Shown piece after piece: positions 1 through 9,358 of a DNA stretch of 64,000 nucleotides. Every line of letters begins with the position of its first letter. Within the stretch, counting starts at the first letter, position 1. The DNA is from an uncultured Eisenbergiella sp. (GTDB lineage: Bacteria > Bacillota > Clostridia > Lachnospirales > Lachnospiraceae). A program made the translations under genes and the position numbers. The notes below the pieces were generated by a model. It was not told the origin of the DNA. It searched no databases and was given only the letters and a program-made list of their open reading frames with translations. Location of the stretch: assembly GCA_947598825.1 (NCBI GenBank), contig CANQFM010000001.1, forward strand, positions 84,008 to 148,007. Direction: 5' to 3'.

Positions 1-647
1 CTGGCCTCAAAATCCAGATGGGTCATCCGCCGCGAGATCTCCGCCAACTGCAGGATCGGGCTTGTGATCCTGCGGGAAACAAACCAGATGATCACCCCGC
101 TGGCAAGCGCCGCCAGGATCCCCACATAGGCCAAAAACTGATTGGCAATGCGCACGCTGTCCTGGATCCCCTCCAGCGCCGTCCGGATCAGGAAAAAATC
201 CTGATTGCTCAATATACCCCATATTTCGATATATTCCATTCGGGTCATCGTATCCCCGATACGCTGGATCACATAACGGTCCGTCTCCTCCATGACCTGG
301 GACTGCTCCCTGGACTGCATGAACACATGCTGCAAAAGCTGTCTGCGCATATAATCGGAGTCGTTCCCGGAGATCTTCACCGTCCGGGAATTGGCGTCCA
401 CCACCAGCACGGACAGGTTATATTTCGCGCAGCTTTGCTGCAGCGCCAGGTCATAGTCTTCCGAATCCAGCGTTCCCTCGTCCACGGCCCGCTGCAGCTC
501 CCTGTAGACCTTCAGCAGCACATCCTGCTTGTTGCGGATGTAGTACCGCTCCAGAAGGGTATTGTTCACAAACCAGTTCAGCAGGATGGTTCCCGCCATC
601 AGGCCGATAAAGATGGCGGCAAACTGCCTGCGGATCGAATCTCTCAT
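1..647 (-). CDS. Sensor histidine kinase, N-terminal part (cut by window edge)
   Basis: Reading the minus strand from the ATG at 647 gives 215 residues with no stop before the window edge. A membrane segment lies near residues 10-25, followed by an extracytoplasmic region of about 150 residues, a second membrane segment near 180-195 and the start of a HAMP linker (RRITSPILQLAEISRRM). This is the usual layout of a membrane sensor kinase; the phosphoacceptor and ATPase domains lie outside the window. The start is 7 bases after the stop of the response regulator, so the two form one operon and a cognate pair. The ligand cannot be inferred. Confidence 0.85.
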   Translation of the reverse strand, partial: MRDSIRRQFAAIFIGLMAGTILLNWFVNNTLLERYYIRNKQDVLLKVYRELQRAVDEGTLDSEDYDLALQQSCAKYNLSVLVVDANSRTVKISGNDSDYMRRQLLQHVFMQSREQSQVMEETDRYVIQRIGDTMTRMEYIEIWGILSNQDFFLIRTALEGIQDSVRIANQFLAYVGILAALASGVIIWFVSRRITSPILQLAEISRRMTHLDFEA

Positions 648-654
648 GATCGCT

Positions 655-1332
655 TCATGCCTCAAACTTGTAACCCATGCCCCAGATGGTCTTGATCTGT
701 TCGCCCCTGCCGCCCAGCTTGCTGCGCAGTTTCTTGACGTGGGTATCGATCGTGCGTGCGTCGCCGAAGTAATCGTAGTTCCAGACGTTATTCAGGATCT
801 TCTCCCTGGACAGCGCGATCCCCCGGTTCTCCAGGAAATAGGACAAAAGTTCAAATTCCTTATAGCTTAATTCCACGTCTTTGCCGTCCACCTGCACCAT
901 ATGGGCCGCCTTATCCATCCGGATACCGCCCGCCTCCAGGATCTGATCTTCCCCCGCCGCGCCTGCCGTCCTGCGCAGGATCGCTTCCACCCGGGCTACC
1001 AGGATCCGGGGGCTGAAGGGCTTGGAGATATATTCGTCCACTCCCAGGTCAAAGCCCTGCAGCTCATCCTTTTCGTCGCTTTTGGCCGTCAGCATGATAA
1101 TGGGGACTTTGGAATAGCTTCGGATCTCCCGGCACACCTGCCAGCCGTCCATCTTCGGCATCATCACGTCCAGGATGATCAGGGCGATCTCTTTATCGGA
1201 AAAAAAGAGATCCAACGCCTCGCTGCCGTCTCCCGCTTCCAGCACTTCGTAATTCTCCCTCTGCAAAAAATCCCTTACCAGCTTGCGCATCCGGCTTTCG
1301 TCGTCCACCACCAGAATTTTTCTTTTTTCCAT
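655..1332 (-). CDS. OmpR/PhoB-family response regulator
   Basis: A 225-residue DNA-binding response regulator. The receiver domain (about 1-120) has the acidic pair D10/D11, the phosphoacceptor D55 (LIILDVMMPKMDG) and K104 (ISKPFSP). The C-terminal winged helix (about 130-225) carries ELSYKEFELLSYFLEN and the recognition part RTIDTHVKKLRSKL. The frame is open 48 bases further upstream, but the ATG at 1332 gives the normal family N-terminus MEKRKILVVDDE and follows a purine-rich stretch. It is transcribed with the downstream sensor kinase. The regulon is unknown. Confidence 0.93.
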   Translation of the reverse strand: MEKRKILVVDDESRMRKLVRDFLQRENYEVLEAGDGSEALDLFFSDKEIALIILDVMMPKMDGWQVCREIRSYSKVPIIMLTAKSDEKDELQGFDLGVDEYISKPFSPRILVARVEAILRRTAGAAGEDQILEAGGIRMDKAAHMVQVDGKDVELSYKEFELLSYFLENRGIALSREKILNNVWNYDYFGDARTIDTHVKKLRSKLGGRGEQIKTIWGMGYKFEA

Positions 1333-1394
1333 ATCCCGTTCCACTCCCCTTCCAACAGCGTAAATTCCGCCCTTTTTCATGAGTATACCAGGAA

Positions 1395-1423
1395 ATTATG
1401 TATAAAATGTGACGGAATGACAA
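1395..1423 (-). promoter_or_regulatory. SigA-type promoter of the two-component operon
   Basis: On the minus strand TTGTCA (1418-1423), a 17-base spacer and CATAAT (1395-1400) precede the response regulator. A second extended -10 (TGG-TATACT) lies about 10 bases further downstream. Confidence 0.6.
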
Positions 1424-1436
1424 AAAACATTTTCCG

Positions 1437-2792
1437 CTATAGCTGCATCCGTTTCCCCGCGAAAAACTCCTCCACCCGCTTCATGATCCAGAAATAGGCC
1501 GGGAACAGGAACAGATCCGCAAAAACCCAGGCCAGCGGATTGGCAAAGCACACCGCCGTGAAGCCGAAAGCCGGCACCAGCACCATGCCCGCCAGCCCCC
1601 GGGCCACCATTTCGCTGACCCCGGAGAAAATGGCCAGGGAAGAATAGCCGATGCCCTGGATCAAGAACCGCACGATATTCACAAAGGCCAGCGCGCAGTA
1701 AAAGGCGCTGTTACAGATAAGCATTTGCCGGACGTTGTCCAGGATCGCGGTCTCTGTTGGATCCACAAACAGGCAGGCGATCCTCCGGCCGAAGAAAAAA
1801 AGCACCGCAAAGGCTGCCGCCGCATAGATACAGCCCATAATATTGGCCTCCCGCAGCCCCTGGCGGATCCGGTCCGCCCGCTTCGCCCCCATGTTCTGTC
1901 CGGCGTAAGTAGCCATGGTGGCCCCCAGGGAATCGAACACGATGCTGAAAAACATGCTGATCTTGCCTGCCGCCGTCACCGCCGCCACCGCCGCGGAGCC
2001 GAGCATATTGACCGAGCTTTGCAGGATTACGCTGCCGATGGCCGTGACCGAATACTGCAGCCCCATGGGCACGCCCATGGTCAGAAGCCGGATCATCATC
2101 CGCCGCCTGGGCCGCGCCTCCTGACCATTCATCCGCAGGATCTCAAATCGGCGGATCATAAAGATAAGACAGCTTACGCCGGCCACAGCCTGAGAGACTA
2201 CGGTCGCCACGGCGGCCCCCGCCACGCCCATGTGCAGCACCAGGATACAGAACAGATCCAGCACAATATTCAGCCCCGCAGCCAGCGTCAGAAAATAGAC
2301 CGGCGTCCTGGAATCTCCCATGGAACGGATGATCGCCGAAGTCAGATTATACAAAATCGTCACCGGGATCCCCGCAAAAATGATCACGATATAGCGGTAG
2401 GAATCCTCGATGATGTCCTCCGGCGTCCGCATCCAGACCAGGATCTGACGGCACAGGGCCACCGTAAGGACGGTGATGACTACCGCCGCAACCGTTCCCA
2501 GCCAGGCGCTGTTGGCAACATAACCGCGAAGCCCCTTTTCATCCCTCGCGCCGAAGCGCTGGGAAATAGGGATGGAAAAGCCGCTGCAGAGCCCCATACA
2601 AAAACCGATGATCAGAAAGTTGATGGAACCGGTGGCCCCTACCGCGGCCAGCTTGGTCACGCCCAGGAATTTGCCCACAATGACCGTGTCCACCAGGCTG
2701 TAAAACTGTTGGAACAGATTTCCCAAAATCAGGGGGACCGCAAAGCTTAAGATGAGCTTTCTAGGGCTCCCCTGCGTCATATCTTTCACCAT
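1437..2792 (-). CDS. MATE family efflux transporter
   Basis: A 451-residue polytopic membrane protein with about 12 helices, matching the usual length of MATE cation-coupled multidrug exporters. The N-terminus (TQGSPRKLILSFAVPLILG, then LVDTVIVGKFLG) is typical of the clostridial branch, with the internal repeat beginning near residue 230. The frame is open far upstream, but the ATG at 2792 follows AAAGGAGA by 8 bases and gives the family N-terminus, so the longer reading was rejected. The gene has its own promoter and stands alone between the J-domain operon and the two-component system. Substrate not predictable. Confidence 0.92.
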   Translation of the reverse strand: MVKDMTQGSPRKLILSFAVPLILGNLFQQFYSLVDTVIVGKFLGVTKLAAVGATGSINFLIIGFCMGLCSGFSIPISQRFGARDEKGLRGYVANSAWLGTVAAVVITVLTVALCRQILVWMRTPEDIIEDSYRYIVIIFAGIPVTILYNLTSAIIRSMGDSRTPVYFLTLAAGLNIVLDLFCILVLHMGVAGAAVATVVSQAVAGVSCLIFMIRRFEILRMNGQEARPRRRMMIRLLTMGVPMGLQYSVTAIGSVILQSSVNMLGSAAVAAVTAAGKISMFFSIVFDSLGATMATYAGQNMGAKRADRIRQGLREANIMGCIYAAAAFAVLFFFGRRIACLFVDPTETAILDNVRQMLICNSAFYCALAFVNIVRFLIQGIGYSSLAIFSGVSEMVARGLAGMVLVPAFGFTAVCFANPLAWVFADLFLFPAYFWIMKRVEEFFAGKRMQL

Positions 2793-2825
2793 GAAAAAAA
2801 TCTCCTTTCGCATTTCCAACAAGCA

Positions 2826-2854
2826 TATATAACACGCCTGCCGCAAAAATGCAA
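2826..2854 (-). promoter_or_regulatory. SigA-type promoter of the MATE gene
   Basis: TTGCAT (2849-2854), 17-base spacer, TATATA (2826-2831) on the minus strand, about 35 bases upstream of the MATE start codon. Confidence 0.65.
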
Positions 2855-2941
2855 TGGAGATTTTTTGCGTCTGCCCTACTTTTTTGCACTGCCGTTTGGG
2901 AAGCGTCCCCGCGTCCTGCGATCTTCCAAAAGCGTTCGGCC

Positions 2942-3703
2942 CTAACAGCACATAAACATCCTGCCGCCGCAGCAAAGATTGCAGACAAGGTTCGCCAGAC
3001 AAAGCTTCCAGCAGAAATTCCCGCCGGGGGCCGCCGGCATTCCGCCGTAGCGGTCCTGGCGTCCCGTATACCAGGCGCCTCCCGCCTCCATCCGGTTCTT
3101 CCAACTGGAATACTCTGGGTTCTGCGGCTCCATGGACGCGGCCATCCGGGCCTGCTCCAAAGCCGCCGCGTTATTGCCCACTCCCTGGTTTGCCACCGAG
3201 CTGTAATAATACCAGGCGGCGGTGCGTTCCGAAATGCTGTTCAGCACGTTCAGCGCTTCCGTAAAGTGGCGGCTGTTGATATAGTTGGCGGCCGCCCTCA
3301 TATGGATCGTGTAGGGATCGTCCCCCTGGGCGTCCCCATAGCCCGCCCTGCGCTGTCCGTAGCTTCCCTGGCCGAAACCGCCGAAGCCTCCGAAAAACTC
3401 ATCAAAGAAGTCGTCAAACCCGCCGTAGCCGCCTGCATAACCGCCGCCGGGACTGCCCGTATAGCTGCCCGAAGCGCTACGTCCGTCTTCATAGGCATAG
3501 CCGCTTTCGCCCCGTTCCTTCTCCTTCATGATCTGCTGATACGCCTGCTGGATCTCCTTGAACTTTTCTTCCGCCTGCTCCTTGTTCGGATTATTGACGT
3601 TGGCGTCCGGGTGGTAGATCCGGCTCAGCTTCCGATATGCTTTTTTCACTTCCTCCTCGGACGCCCCCCTGGGAACGCCGAGTACCTGATACGGGTCGCG
3701 CAT
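2942..3703 (-). CDS. J-domain protein with TPR-like region and Cys-rich tail
   Basis: A 253-residue protein. The N-terminal J domain (1-70) has the HPD signature at residues 31-33, so it should stimulate an Hsp70 ATPase. A Gly/Tyr-rich linker (about 80-135) contains repeated GGF/GGY motifs. A helical TPR-like stretch (about 140-200) follows. The last 24 residues hold seven cysteines (C231, C235, C241, C244, C245, C252, C253) and the protein ends in CC. There is no DnaJ zinc-finger region, so this is not canonical DnaJ. The start was chosen because GGAGG lies 5 bases upstream of the ATG at 3703. It follows the DUF5685 gene at a 54-base gap, suggesting co-transcription. Client and role of the Cys tail are unknown. 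Confidence 0.85.
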   Translation of the reverse strand: MRDPYQVLGVPRGASEEEVKKAYRKLSRIYHPDANVNNPNKEQAEEKFKEIQQAYQQIMKEKERGESGYAYEDGRSASGSYTGSPGGGYAGGYGGFDDFFDEFFGGFGGFGQGSYGQRRAGYGDAQGDDPYTIHMRAAANYINSRHFTEALNVLNSISERTAAWYYYSSVANQGVGNNAAALEQARMAASMEPQNPEYSSWKNRMEAGGAWYTGRQDRYGGMPAAPGGNFCWKLCLANLVCNLCCGGRMFMCC

Positions 3704-3757
3704 CTTTACCTCCATGCCGCAGGCCAAAACGCCGGACGGCAAAAACCTCTGTCCGCC

Positions 3758-4597
3758 CTACCGCTTTTCCTTTTTCTTCTGCAGCATCTCATACCGGGAC
3801 CATACCCCGGAATACAAAATATTGCGAAGGATCTCCACGTTTTCCAGGATGGGCAGCTTTTCAAAAGCTCTGGAACACTCTGCCATCATCATCTGCAGCA
3901 TGGTATAGGCATACCGTTCAAACGCCTGCGCATCGGGAAATTCCGCCTTCTTTTCCAAAAAAACATTATAGCTGCCGCTCTTTTGATCCCTGTCCATATC
4001 CTCGTAGGCGTCCATCAGATAGAGGAACTTTCCAAGATAAAAGCCCATCCGGCGTAGCGTATCCTCCCACTCATCCCTGCGCCATGCCAAAATTTCAGCC
4101 ATGATCCTGCCAAAGCATCCGCTGGCCAAATCCGGATCCTTCTCCCGGGTTTTTTCATACAGATGGATATTTTCAAGCTGCCTGTAGATCTCTTCCGCTT
4201 TTTCGGGGTAGGCACGGCTGATCCGTTCGTTTTTTTTGCGCAAAAGCCCGGCGGTTGCCTTTCCGGAAAGCCTGCGCTCATCACTCCAGTCATCCATCCC
4301 TTTGTAATAGGAAAGCAGGAGATTCATATCCGCGGCATAGTCCGTAAAAGGATTGCGCCTGACAGCGTGAGAATGCACCGGATGCGGCATACACCGGCAG
4401 CTTTCCTCCTGCGTATCCGGCTCGTAAAGGGCGCTCAGCAGCATGACGAGGAAGGTCATATCGTAACTCAGCGTCATCTGTCCGCCTGCTCCGTATCGTT
4501 CCTTCAAGCTCCGGCACAGGCCGCAGTAATAGGAACGGTAGCAGTCATATTCCCTGAATTTCATTTCCTGTTGATTGACGATGATATAGCCGAACAT
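3758..4597 (-). CDS. DUF5685 family protein with two Asp-rich motifs
   Basis: A 279-residue, mostly helical protein beginning MFGYI, recognised as the uncharacterised DUF5685 family. Near the N-terminus are C19, C25 and C28 (YYCGLC), then C67/C69 followed by H72 and nearby histidines, which could bind metal. Two acidic motifs stand out: MDDWSDE (D102, D103, D106) and DAYEDMDRD (D196, D200, D204) followed by GSYN. Their order and spacing recall the DDxxD and DxxxD motifs of squalene/phytoene synthase-type enzymes; this likeness is my inference. It lies between the zinc-ribbon membrane protein and the J-domain protein in one operon. No function is established. Confidence 0.75.
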   Translation of the reverse strand: MFGYIIVNQQEMKFREYDCYRSYYCGLCRSLKERYGAGGQMTLSYDMTFLVMLLSALYEPDTQEESCRCMPHPVHSHAVRRNPFTDYAADMNLLLSYYKGMDDWSDERRLSGKATAGLLRKKNERISRAYPEKAEEIYRQLENIHLYEKTREKDPDLASGCFGRIMAEILAWRRDEWEDTLRRMGFYLGKFLYLMDAYEDMDRDQKSGSYNVFLEKKAEFPDAQAFERYAYTMLQMMMAECSRAFEKLPILENVEILRNILYSGVWSRYEMLQKKKEKR

Positions 4598-4627
4598 AAC
4601 TCTTTTCCTTTGATCTTCTGCCCCAGG

Positions 4628-5023
4628 TCAGCTCTTTTTCGTAAAATGGGCGTTACACTTCGGGCACCGGATCTCCACCTTCCCGTGCCCTCTGGGAATC
4701 CTGATCTTCTGCCGGCAGGAAGGACATCTGTAAATGTGATGGGTCTTTCTCTGCGCCAATTCTCCCTTCGCCTTGAAAAACCGCGTCCGCACTTTTGCCG
4801 TCGCAGCCAGATACCGCTGATTCTCCGCATAACGCCGCGGGATATTGCGGGAAAAGATCCTGAAATACTGATAGATCAGCACCAACAGCGCCAGGGCGTA
4901 CCATAACCGGTAACGTGAAAAAAGGGAAAGGATCAGAAACGCAAAACACAGTCCCGACAGGAATCTGCCGAACTGATCTGCCCCATAACGGCCCTGCATA
5001 AACCGGATGATTTTTTCCTTCAT
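4628..5023 (-). CDS. Membrane protein with C-terminal zinc ribbon
   Basis: A 131-residue protein. Two hydrophobic segments (about 22-37 and 40-57) form a hairpin in the membrane, followed by a basic region and a C-terminal CPSC...CPKC four-cysteine zinc ribbon (YRCPSCRQKIRIPRG, then IRCPKCNAHF). The ATG at 5023 follows AGGAG by 5 bases. It is the first gene of the three-gene group with DUF5685 and the J-domain protein; the gap to DUF5685 is 30 bases. Small zinc-ribbon membrane proteins of this kind are common in Lachnospiraceae and uncharacterised. Confidence 0.8.
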   Translation of the reverse strand: MKEKIIRFMQGRYGADQFGRFLSGLCFAFLILSLFSRYRLWYALALLVLIYQYFRIFSRNIPRRYAENQRYLAATAKVRTRFFKAKGELAQRKTHHIYRCPSCRQKIRIPRGHGKVEIRCPKCNAHFTKKS

Positions 5024-5038
5024 AAGCTCCTATCCCCC

Positions 5039-5102
5039 GTTTGCCTACGCCGCCGGGCGCAGGCAAACAGCGGGCGCTGCGCTCCGGCAGACGCCCGCTG
5101 TT
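5039..5102. terminator. Two adjacent inverted repeats downstream of tpiA
   Basis: GTTTGCCT (5039-5046) pairs with AGGCAAAC (5061-5068), and AACAGCGGGCG (5066-5076) pairs with CGCCCGCTGTT (5092-5102). The two hairpins overlap by a few bases, so only one can be fully formed at a time. The only clear T-run follows on the plus strand (5108-5115), so termination of the glycolytic operon here is likely but not certain. Confidence 0.5.
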
Positions 5103-5113
5103 CATGTGTTTTT

Positions 5114-5863
5114 TTATTTATAGTTCACGATCTTGCCAAAGTCGGCCTTCAGGGAGGCGCCGCCTACCAGGCCGCCGTCGATATCGGGCTGTGCGAACAG
5201 CTCCGCCGCGTTGCCGGCGTTAACGGAACCGCCGTACTGGATACGGACCGCCTGGGCAGTATCTGTATCATAGATCTCCGCGATGCAGTCACGGATGCCC
5301 TTGCAGACCTCCTGCGCCTGTTCCGTAGTAGCGGTCTTGCCGGTGCCGATGGCCCAGATGGGCTCATACGCGATGACCATGCCCTTCACCTGATCGGCTG
5401 TCACCCCCGTCAGATCGGATTTGATCTGCAGACGGATCCAGTCCATCGTCACGCCCATCTCCCTCTGCTCCAGGCTCTCGCCGCAGCACAGGATCGGGAT
5501 CAGGCCCGCTTTCAATGCCTGCTTCACCTTCTTGTTGAGCAGGCAGTCGCACTCCTTGAAGTAATCGCGGCGCTCGGAATGGCCGATGATGACGTATTTC
5601 ACGCCGGCATCCACCAGCATCTCCGCGGAAATCTCCCCGGTATATGCGCCCTTGTCCTCAAAATACAGGTTCTCGGCGCCCACCTCTACGTTGGTCCCCT
5701 TCACCGCTTCCACTACGGGAATGATGTCGATGGCGGGAACGCAGTATACCACGTCCGCTTCATCGGTCACGACCAGATCCTTTAAGGTGTCGCACAGCGC
5801 AACGGCCTGGCTGGGCGTCATGTTCATTTTCCAGTTGCCTGCGATAATCTTTCTTCTTGCCAT
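5114..5863 (-). CDS. tpiA: Triosephosphate isomerase
   Basis: A 249-residue TIM barrel that interconverts dihydroxyacetone phosphate and glyceraldehyde 3-phosphate in glycolysis. The substrate-binding N-K motif (GNWKMN), the catalytic His ([11 protein letters not shown]) and the catalytic Glu with loop 6 ([15 protein letters not shown]) are present, as is the phosphate-binding GGS near the C-terminus. Full family length. The start follows GAGGAG and lies 10 bases after the pgk stop, so it is translated from the gap-pgk-tpiA message. Confidence 0.98.
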   Translation of the reverse strand: MARRKIIAGNWKMNMTPSQAVALCDTLKDLVVTDEADVVYCVPAIDIIPVVEAVKGTNVEVGAENLYFEDKGAYTGEISAEMLVDAGVKYVIIGHSERRDYFKECDCLLNKKVKQALKAGLIPILCCGESLEQREMGVTMDWIRLQIKSDLTGVTADQVKGMVIAYEPIWAIGTGKTATTEQAQEVCKGIRDCIAEIYDTDTAQAVRIQYGGSVNAGNAAELFAQPDIDGGLVGGASLKADFGKIVNYK

Positions 5864-5873
5864 AGATTTCTCC

Positions 5874-7103
5874 TCACTCTGTCTTATCGTCTGCCGCCGC
5901 TACGCCGGGAAGCTCCTTGCCCTCCAAAAATTCCAGGGAAGCGCCGCCGCCGGTAGAAATGTGGCTCATCTTATCCGCAAAGCCCAGTTGGTTCACAGCC
6001 GCCGCGGAATCGCCGCCGCCGATCACGGTGATGGCGTCAGTCTCCGCCAGCGCCTTCGCCACAGCGATGGTGCCTGCCGCCAGGGTGGGATTCTCGAACA
6101 CGCCCATCGGGCCATTCCATACTACGGTCTTGGCGGATTTTACAGCATCCGCAAACAACGCCTGGGTCTTGGGGCCGATATCCAGGCCTTCCATATCGGA
6201 AGGGATCTTATCCGCGTCCACATAGGAAATTTCGATGGGGCCGTCGATGGGATTCGGGAACGCCGCCGCAATGGTGGTGTCCACGGGAAGCAGCAGCTTC
6301 TTGCCCAGGCTTGCCGCCTTATCCATCATCTCTTTGCAGTAATCCAGCTTGGTGTCGTCCACCAGGGAATTGCCGACCTCATAGCCCTGGGCCTTCAAGA
6401 AGGTAAAGGCCATGCCACCGCCGATGATCAGGGTATCGCACTTCTCCAGCAGGTTGGAGATCACGTTGAGCTTATCAGCCACCTTCGCGCCGCCCAGGAT
6501 GGCGACGAACGGGCGCACCGGATTTTCCACGGCGTTGCCCAGGAAGTTGATCTCTTTCTGCATCAGGTAGCCGACCGCATTGTCGCCGCCCTTTTCGGTA
6601 ATAAACTTGGTCACGCCGGCCACGGACGCATGGGCCCTGTGAGAAGAACCGAACGCGTCGCAGACATAGACGTCCGCCAGATCCGCCAGCTCTTTAGAGA
6701 AGGCTTCGCCGTTCTTCGTCTCTTCCTGGCCGCGGAAACGGGTGTTCTGCAGAAGCACCACGTCGCCTTCCTTCATCGCGGCAACTGCAGCGGTCGCCGC
6801 TTCGCCGGTCACGTTATAGTCCGCGACAAACTTCACTTCCTTGCCCAGCTTCTCGGACAGTCTTGCCGCTACAGGGGCCAGGGACTCGCCTTCGTTGGGG
6901 CCGTTTTTCACTTTGCCAAGATGGGAGCAAAGGATCACCTTGCCGCCGTCCTCGATCAGTTTCTGGATGGTGGGCAGGGCCGCCACGATACGGGTCTCGT
7001 CCGTGATCACGCCTTCCTTTAACGGTACGTTGAAGTCGCATCTGACCAATACTCTTTTGCCTTTGACGTTGATATCGTCAATGGATTTCTTATTCAAGCC
7101 CAT
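5874..7103 (-). CDS. pgk: Phosphoglycerate kinase
   Basis: A 409-residue two-domain kinase that makes ATP from 1,3-bisphosphoglycerate. The N-domain signature [13 protein letters not shown], the 3-phosphoglycerate-binding basic cluster (HLGK, TRFRG) and the C-terminal nucleotide site ([20 protein letters not shown]) are all visible. AAAGGAGGT precedes the start. A rho-independent hairpin lies between gap and pgk, so some gap transcripts should stop before pgk. Confidence 0.98.
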   Translation of the reverse strand: MGLNKKSIDDINVKGKRVLVRCDFNVPLKEGVITDETRIVAALPTIQKLIEDGGKVILCSHLGKVKNGPNEGESLAPVAARLSEKLGKEVKFVADYNVTGEAATAAVAAMKEGDVVLLQNTRFRGQEETKNGEAFSKELADLADVYVCDAFGSSHRAHASVAGVTKFITEKGGDNAVGYLMQKEINFLGNAVENPVRPFVAILGGAKVADKLNVISNLLEKCDTLIIGGGMAFTFLKAQGYEVGNSLVDDTKLDYCKEMMDKAASLGKKLLLPVDTTIAAAFPNPIDGPIEISYVDADKIPSDMEGLDIGPKTQALFADAVKSAKTVVWNGPMGVFENPTLAAGTIAVAKALAETDAITVIGGGDSAAAVNQLGFADKMSHISTGGGASLEFLEGKELPGVAAADDKTE

Positions 7104-7130
7104 GATAAGGACCTCCTTTATTCTGGTTTG

Positions 7131-7164
7131 AAAAAGGGTCCGGCCCTATGGACCGGACCCTTTT
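7131..7164 (-). terminator. Hairpin terminator between gap and pgk
   Basis: On the minus strand AAAAGGGTCCGG pairs with CCGGACCCTTTTT around a 9-base loop, ending in a T-run just upstream of the pgk ribosome binding site. It probably acts as a partial terminator or mRNA stabiliser, giving more gap than pgk-tpiA transcript. Confidence 0.75.
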
Positions 7165-7239
7165 GAGCCTATTCCTGAATCCGTATTGCGCATTGCGCGT
7201 CCGCAACTGCGAAACGCCCCTGCGCTCTTTTCCTATCCC

Positions 7240-8259
7240 TTATGCGCCCAGCAGCTTGCCGAAGTGCTTGATGGTGCGGACCATCTGGCTGGTGTAGGAA
7301 TTCTCATTGTCATACCAGGAAACAACCTGAACCTCTGCCAGATCGTCGCTGATAGGCAGCACCATGGTCTGGGTCGCATCGAACAGGGAGCCGTAGGTCA
7401 TGCCGATGATATCGCTGGACACGATCTCGTCCTCGTTGTAGCCGTAGGACTCGTTGGAAGCAGCCTTCATCGCCGCGTTGATGGACTCCTTGGTGGGAGC
7501 GCCCTTGACAACGGCGGTCAGGATCGTGGTGGAGCCGGTAGGGGTCGGAACGCGCTGTGCGGAACCGATCAGCTTGCCGTTCAGTTCAGGGATGACCAGG
7601 CCGATCGCCTTGGCAGCGCCGGTGCTGTTGGGAACGATATTCACCGCAGCCGCGCGGGACCTTCTCAGATCGCCCTTCCTCTGAGGGCCGTCCAGCGTCA
7701 TCTGGTCGCCGGTGTATGCGTGGATCGTGCACATAATGCCGGACTGGATCGGGTAAGCGTCGTTTAACGCCTTCGCCATGGGAGCCAGGCAGTTGGTGGT
7801 GCAGGACGCCGCGGAAATGATGGTGTCCGCAGTGGTAAGGGACTCATGGTTTACATTGTAAACGATGGTAGGCAGATCGTTGCCCGCAGGAGCGGAAATG
7901 ATAACGTGCTTCGCGCCGGCATCGATATGGGCCTGCGCCTTCGCCTTGGAGGTGTAGAAGCCGGTGCATTCCAGAACAACGTCTACGCCCAGCTTGCCCC
8001 AGGGAAGATCAGCGGCCTTGGCTTCCGCATAGATCTTGATCTCGGTGCCGTTTACGGTGATGGAATCTTCGCCTGCGCTTACGGTATCAGCCAGCGCATA
8101 TCTGCCCTGGGTGGAATCATATTTCAGCAGATGGGCCAGCATCTTGGGGGAAGTCAGGTCGTTGATCGCAACGATCTCAAAACCTTCCGCACCGAACATC
8201 TGTCTGAAAGCCAGACGGCCAATACGGCCAAAACCATTGATTGCAACTTTTACAGCCAT
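7240..8259 (-). CDS. gap: Glyceraldehyde-3-phosphate dehydrogenase
   Basis: A 339-residue NAD-dependent glycolytic dehydrogenase. The Rossmann motif [14 protein letters not shown] begins at residue 8, with the catalytic cysteine in [12 protein letters not shown] and the phosphate-site motifs TGAAKAIG and [14 protein letters not shown] lies 8 bases before the ATG. First gene of the gap-pgk-tpiA operon, behind a good SigA promoter. Confidence 0.98.
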   Translation of the reverse strand: MAVKVAINGFGRIGRLAFRQMFGAEGFEIVAINDLTSPKMLAHLLKYDSTQGRYALADTVSAGEDSITVNGTEIKIYAEAKAADLPWGKLGVDVVLECTGFYTSKAKAQAHIDAGAKHVIISAPAGNDLPTIVYNVNHESLTTADTIISAASCTTNCLAPMAKALNDAYPIQSGIMCTIHAYTGDQMTLDGPQRKGDLRRSRAAAVNIVPNSTGAAKAIGLVIPELNGKLIGSAQRVPTPTGSTTILTAVVKGAPTKESINAAMKAASNESYGYNEDEIVSSDIIGMTYGSLFDATQTMVLPISDDLAEVQVVSWYDNENSYTSQMVRTIKHFGKLLGA

Positions 8260-8349
8260 TGTAGTTTCCTCCTAATAATGATTTTATTATGTTCTGTCCC
8301 GCTTCCCGCGCCAACGCGGACCGCTTGACAAAATTTTATCATCGGTACT

Positions 8350-8378
8350 ATTCTACCTAATTCTTTCCAAAATATCAA
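8350..8378 (-). promoter_or_regulatory. SigA-type promoter of gap-pgk-tpiA
   Basis: TTGATA (8373-8378), 17-base spacer, TAGAAT (8350-8355) on the minus strand, about 90 bases upstream of the gap start. The untranslated leader between them shows no T-box or other leader motif I can recognise. Confidence 0.65.
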
Positions 8379-8519
8379 GATATAAATGCAAAATAATCGG
8401 AAAAGCTGTCCCGCCGCCGGATTTCTTCTGTTGCGAAGCGCAAAACTGTGTTATAGTAGGGAAAAGACGCCGAAAGGCCGCCTGGTGCGGCCCCAAAAAA
8501 GACCGGGGAGGAACCTGCT

Positions 8520-9338
8520 ATGCCCATTCTGGCCGACTGCCACTTACATTCCTGTTTTTCCGGGGATTCCGACGCCCCCATGGAGGCGATGATCCAACGC
8601 GCCATTTCCCTGGGCCTTTCCCATATGTGCTTTACGGAGCATATGGATCTGGATTTCCCCCAAACGCCGGAAAGCCCTGCCGGGATGTTTGAACTGCGCA
8701 CGGACGACTATCGCGCTGCGCTGATGGAATACCGGAAGCGCTATGAAGGGCAGATACAGATCGGCTTCGGCGTGGAACTGGGCATGCAGCCCCACATCAA
8801 CGCAGAGAATGCGCGCTACGCCAACGCCTGCGATTTTGACTTCGTCATTGCCTCCACCCACCTGGTGGACCGCATGGATCCCTACGAAAGCTCCTATTTT
8901 GCCGGGCGAAGCCAGGAAGAGGCCTACCGGCGCTACTTTGAAGCGGAACTGGAAAGCATGGCTTCCTATACGGATTACGACGTCTACGGGCACATCGACT
9001 ATGTGATCCGCTACGGCAGGACCCGGGACAAAGAGTACTGCTACGAGAAATATGCCGACCTCTTCGACCGCATGATCGACCTGCTGCTCTCTGCCCAAAA
9101 AGGCATCGAATTAAATACCGGCGGGCTGCGCAAAGGACTGCGCCAGCCCCATCCCTGTACGCCCTTTTTGAAGCGTTACCGCAAAATGGGCGGTTCTGTC
9201 CTGACGGTGGGCTCCGACGCCCACAGGGCAGCGGACGTCGCCTCCCATTTCGGACAGGCAGCCGAGGTGCTGACAGACTGCGGATTCACCCACTACTGCA
9301 CTTTCCGGCAGCGCAGACCCTCTTTTCACAGGCTTTAA
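8520..9338 (+). CDS. PHP-domain phosphatase, histidinol-phosphatase HisJ-like
   Basis: A 272-residue PHP-fold metal-dependent phosphoesterase. Metal ligands are visible as HLH at residues 8-10 (ADCHLHSCFSGD), FTEHMD near 40 and the C-terminal VGSDAH. Length and motif order match the HisJ/HisK histidinol-phosphatase family, which removes phosphate from L-histidinol phosphate. No other his biosynthesis gene is nearby, so a role on another phosphorylated substrate is possible. GGGGAGGA precedes the ATG. It is divergent from the gap operon; a poor -10 (TATAGT, 8452-8457) is the only promoter candidate seen. Confidence 0.83.
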   Translation: MPILADCHLHSCFSGDSDAPMEAMIQRAISLGLSHMCFTEHMDLDFPQTPESPAGMFELRTDDYRAALMEYRKRYEGQIQIGFGVELGMQPHINAENARYANACDFDFVIASTHLVDRMDPYESSYFAGRSQEEAYRRYFEAELESMASYTDYDVYGHIDYVIRYGRTRDKEYCYEKYADLFDRMIDLLLSAQKGIELNTGGLRKGLRQPHPCTPFLKRYRKMGGSVLTVGSDAHRAADVASHFGQAAEVLTDCGFTHYCTFRQRRPSFHRL

Positions 9339-9358
9339 AAAGCATCCCGCATGTCCTC

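Noticed and set aside
1..695. A plus-strand open frame at the window start
   Set aside because: The minus strand encodes a convincing sensor kinase N-terminus directly after the response regulator; the plus frame has no domain.
2849..4057. A 402-codon open frame on the plus strand
   Set aside because: Antisense to the J-domain and DUF5685 genes, which have clear domains and binding sites.
5586..7022. A 478-codon open frame on the plus strand
   Set aside because: It is antisense to tpiA and pgk, both certain, and has no ribosome binding site or recognisable domain.
8472..8494. GGCCGC/GCGGCC hairpin upstream of the PHP gene
   Set aside because: Short stem, followed by A residues on the plus strand; no T-run for termination in either useful direction.
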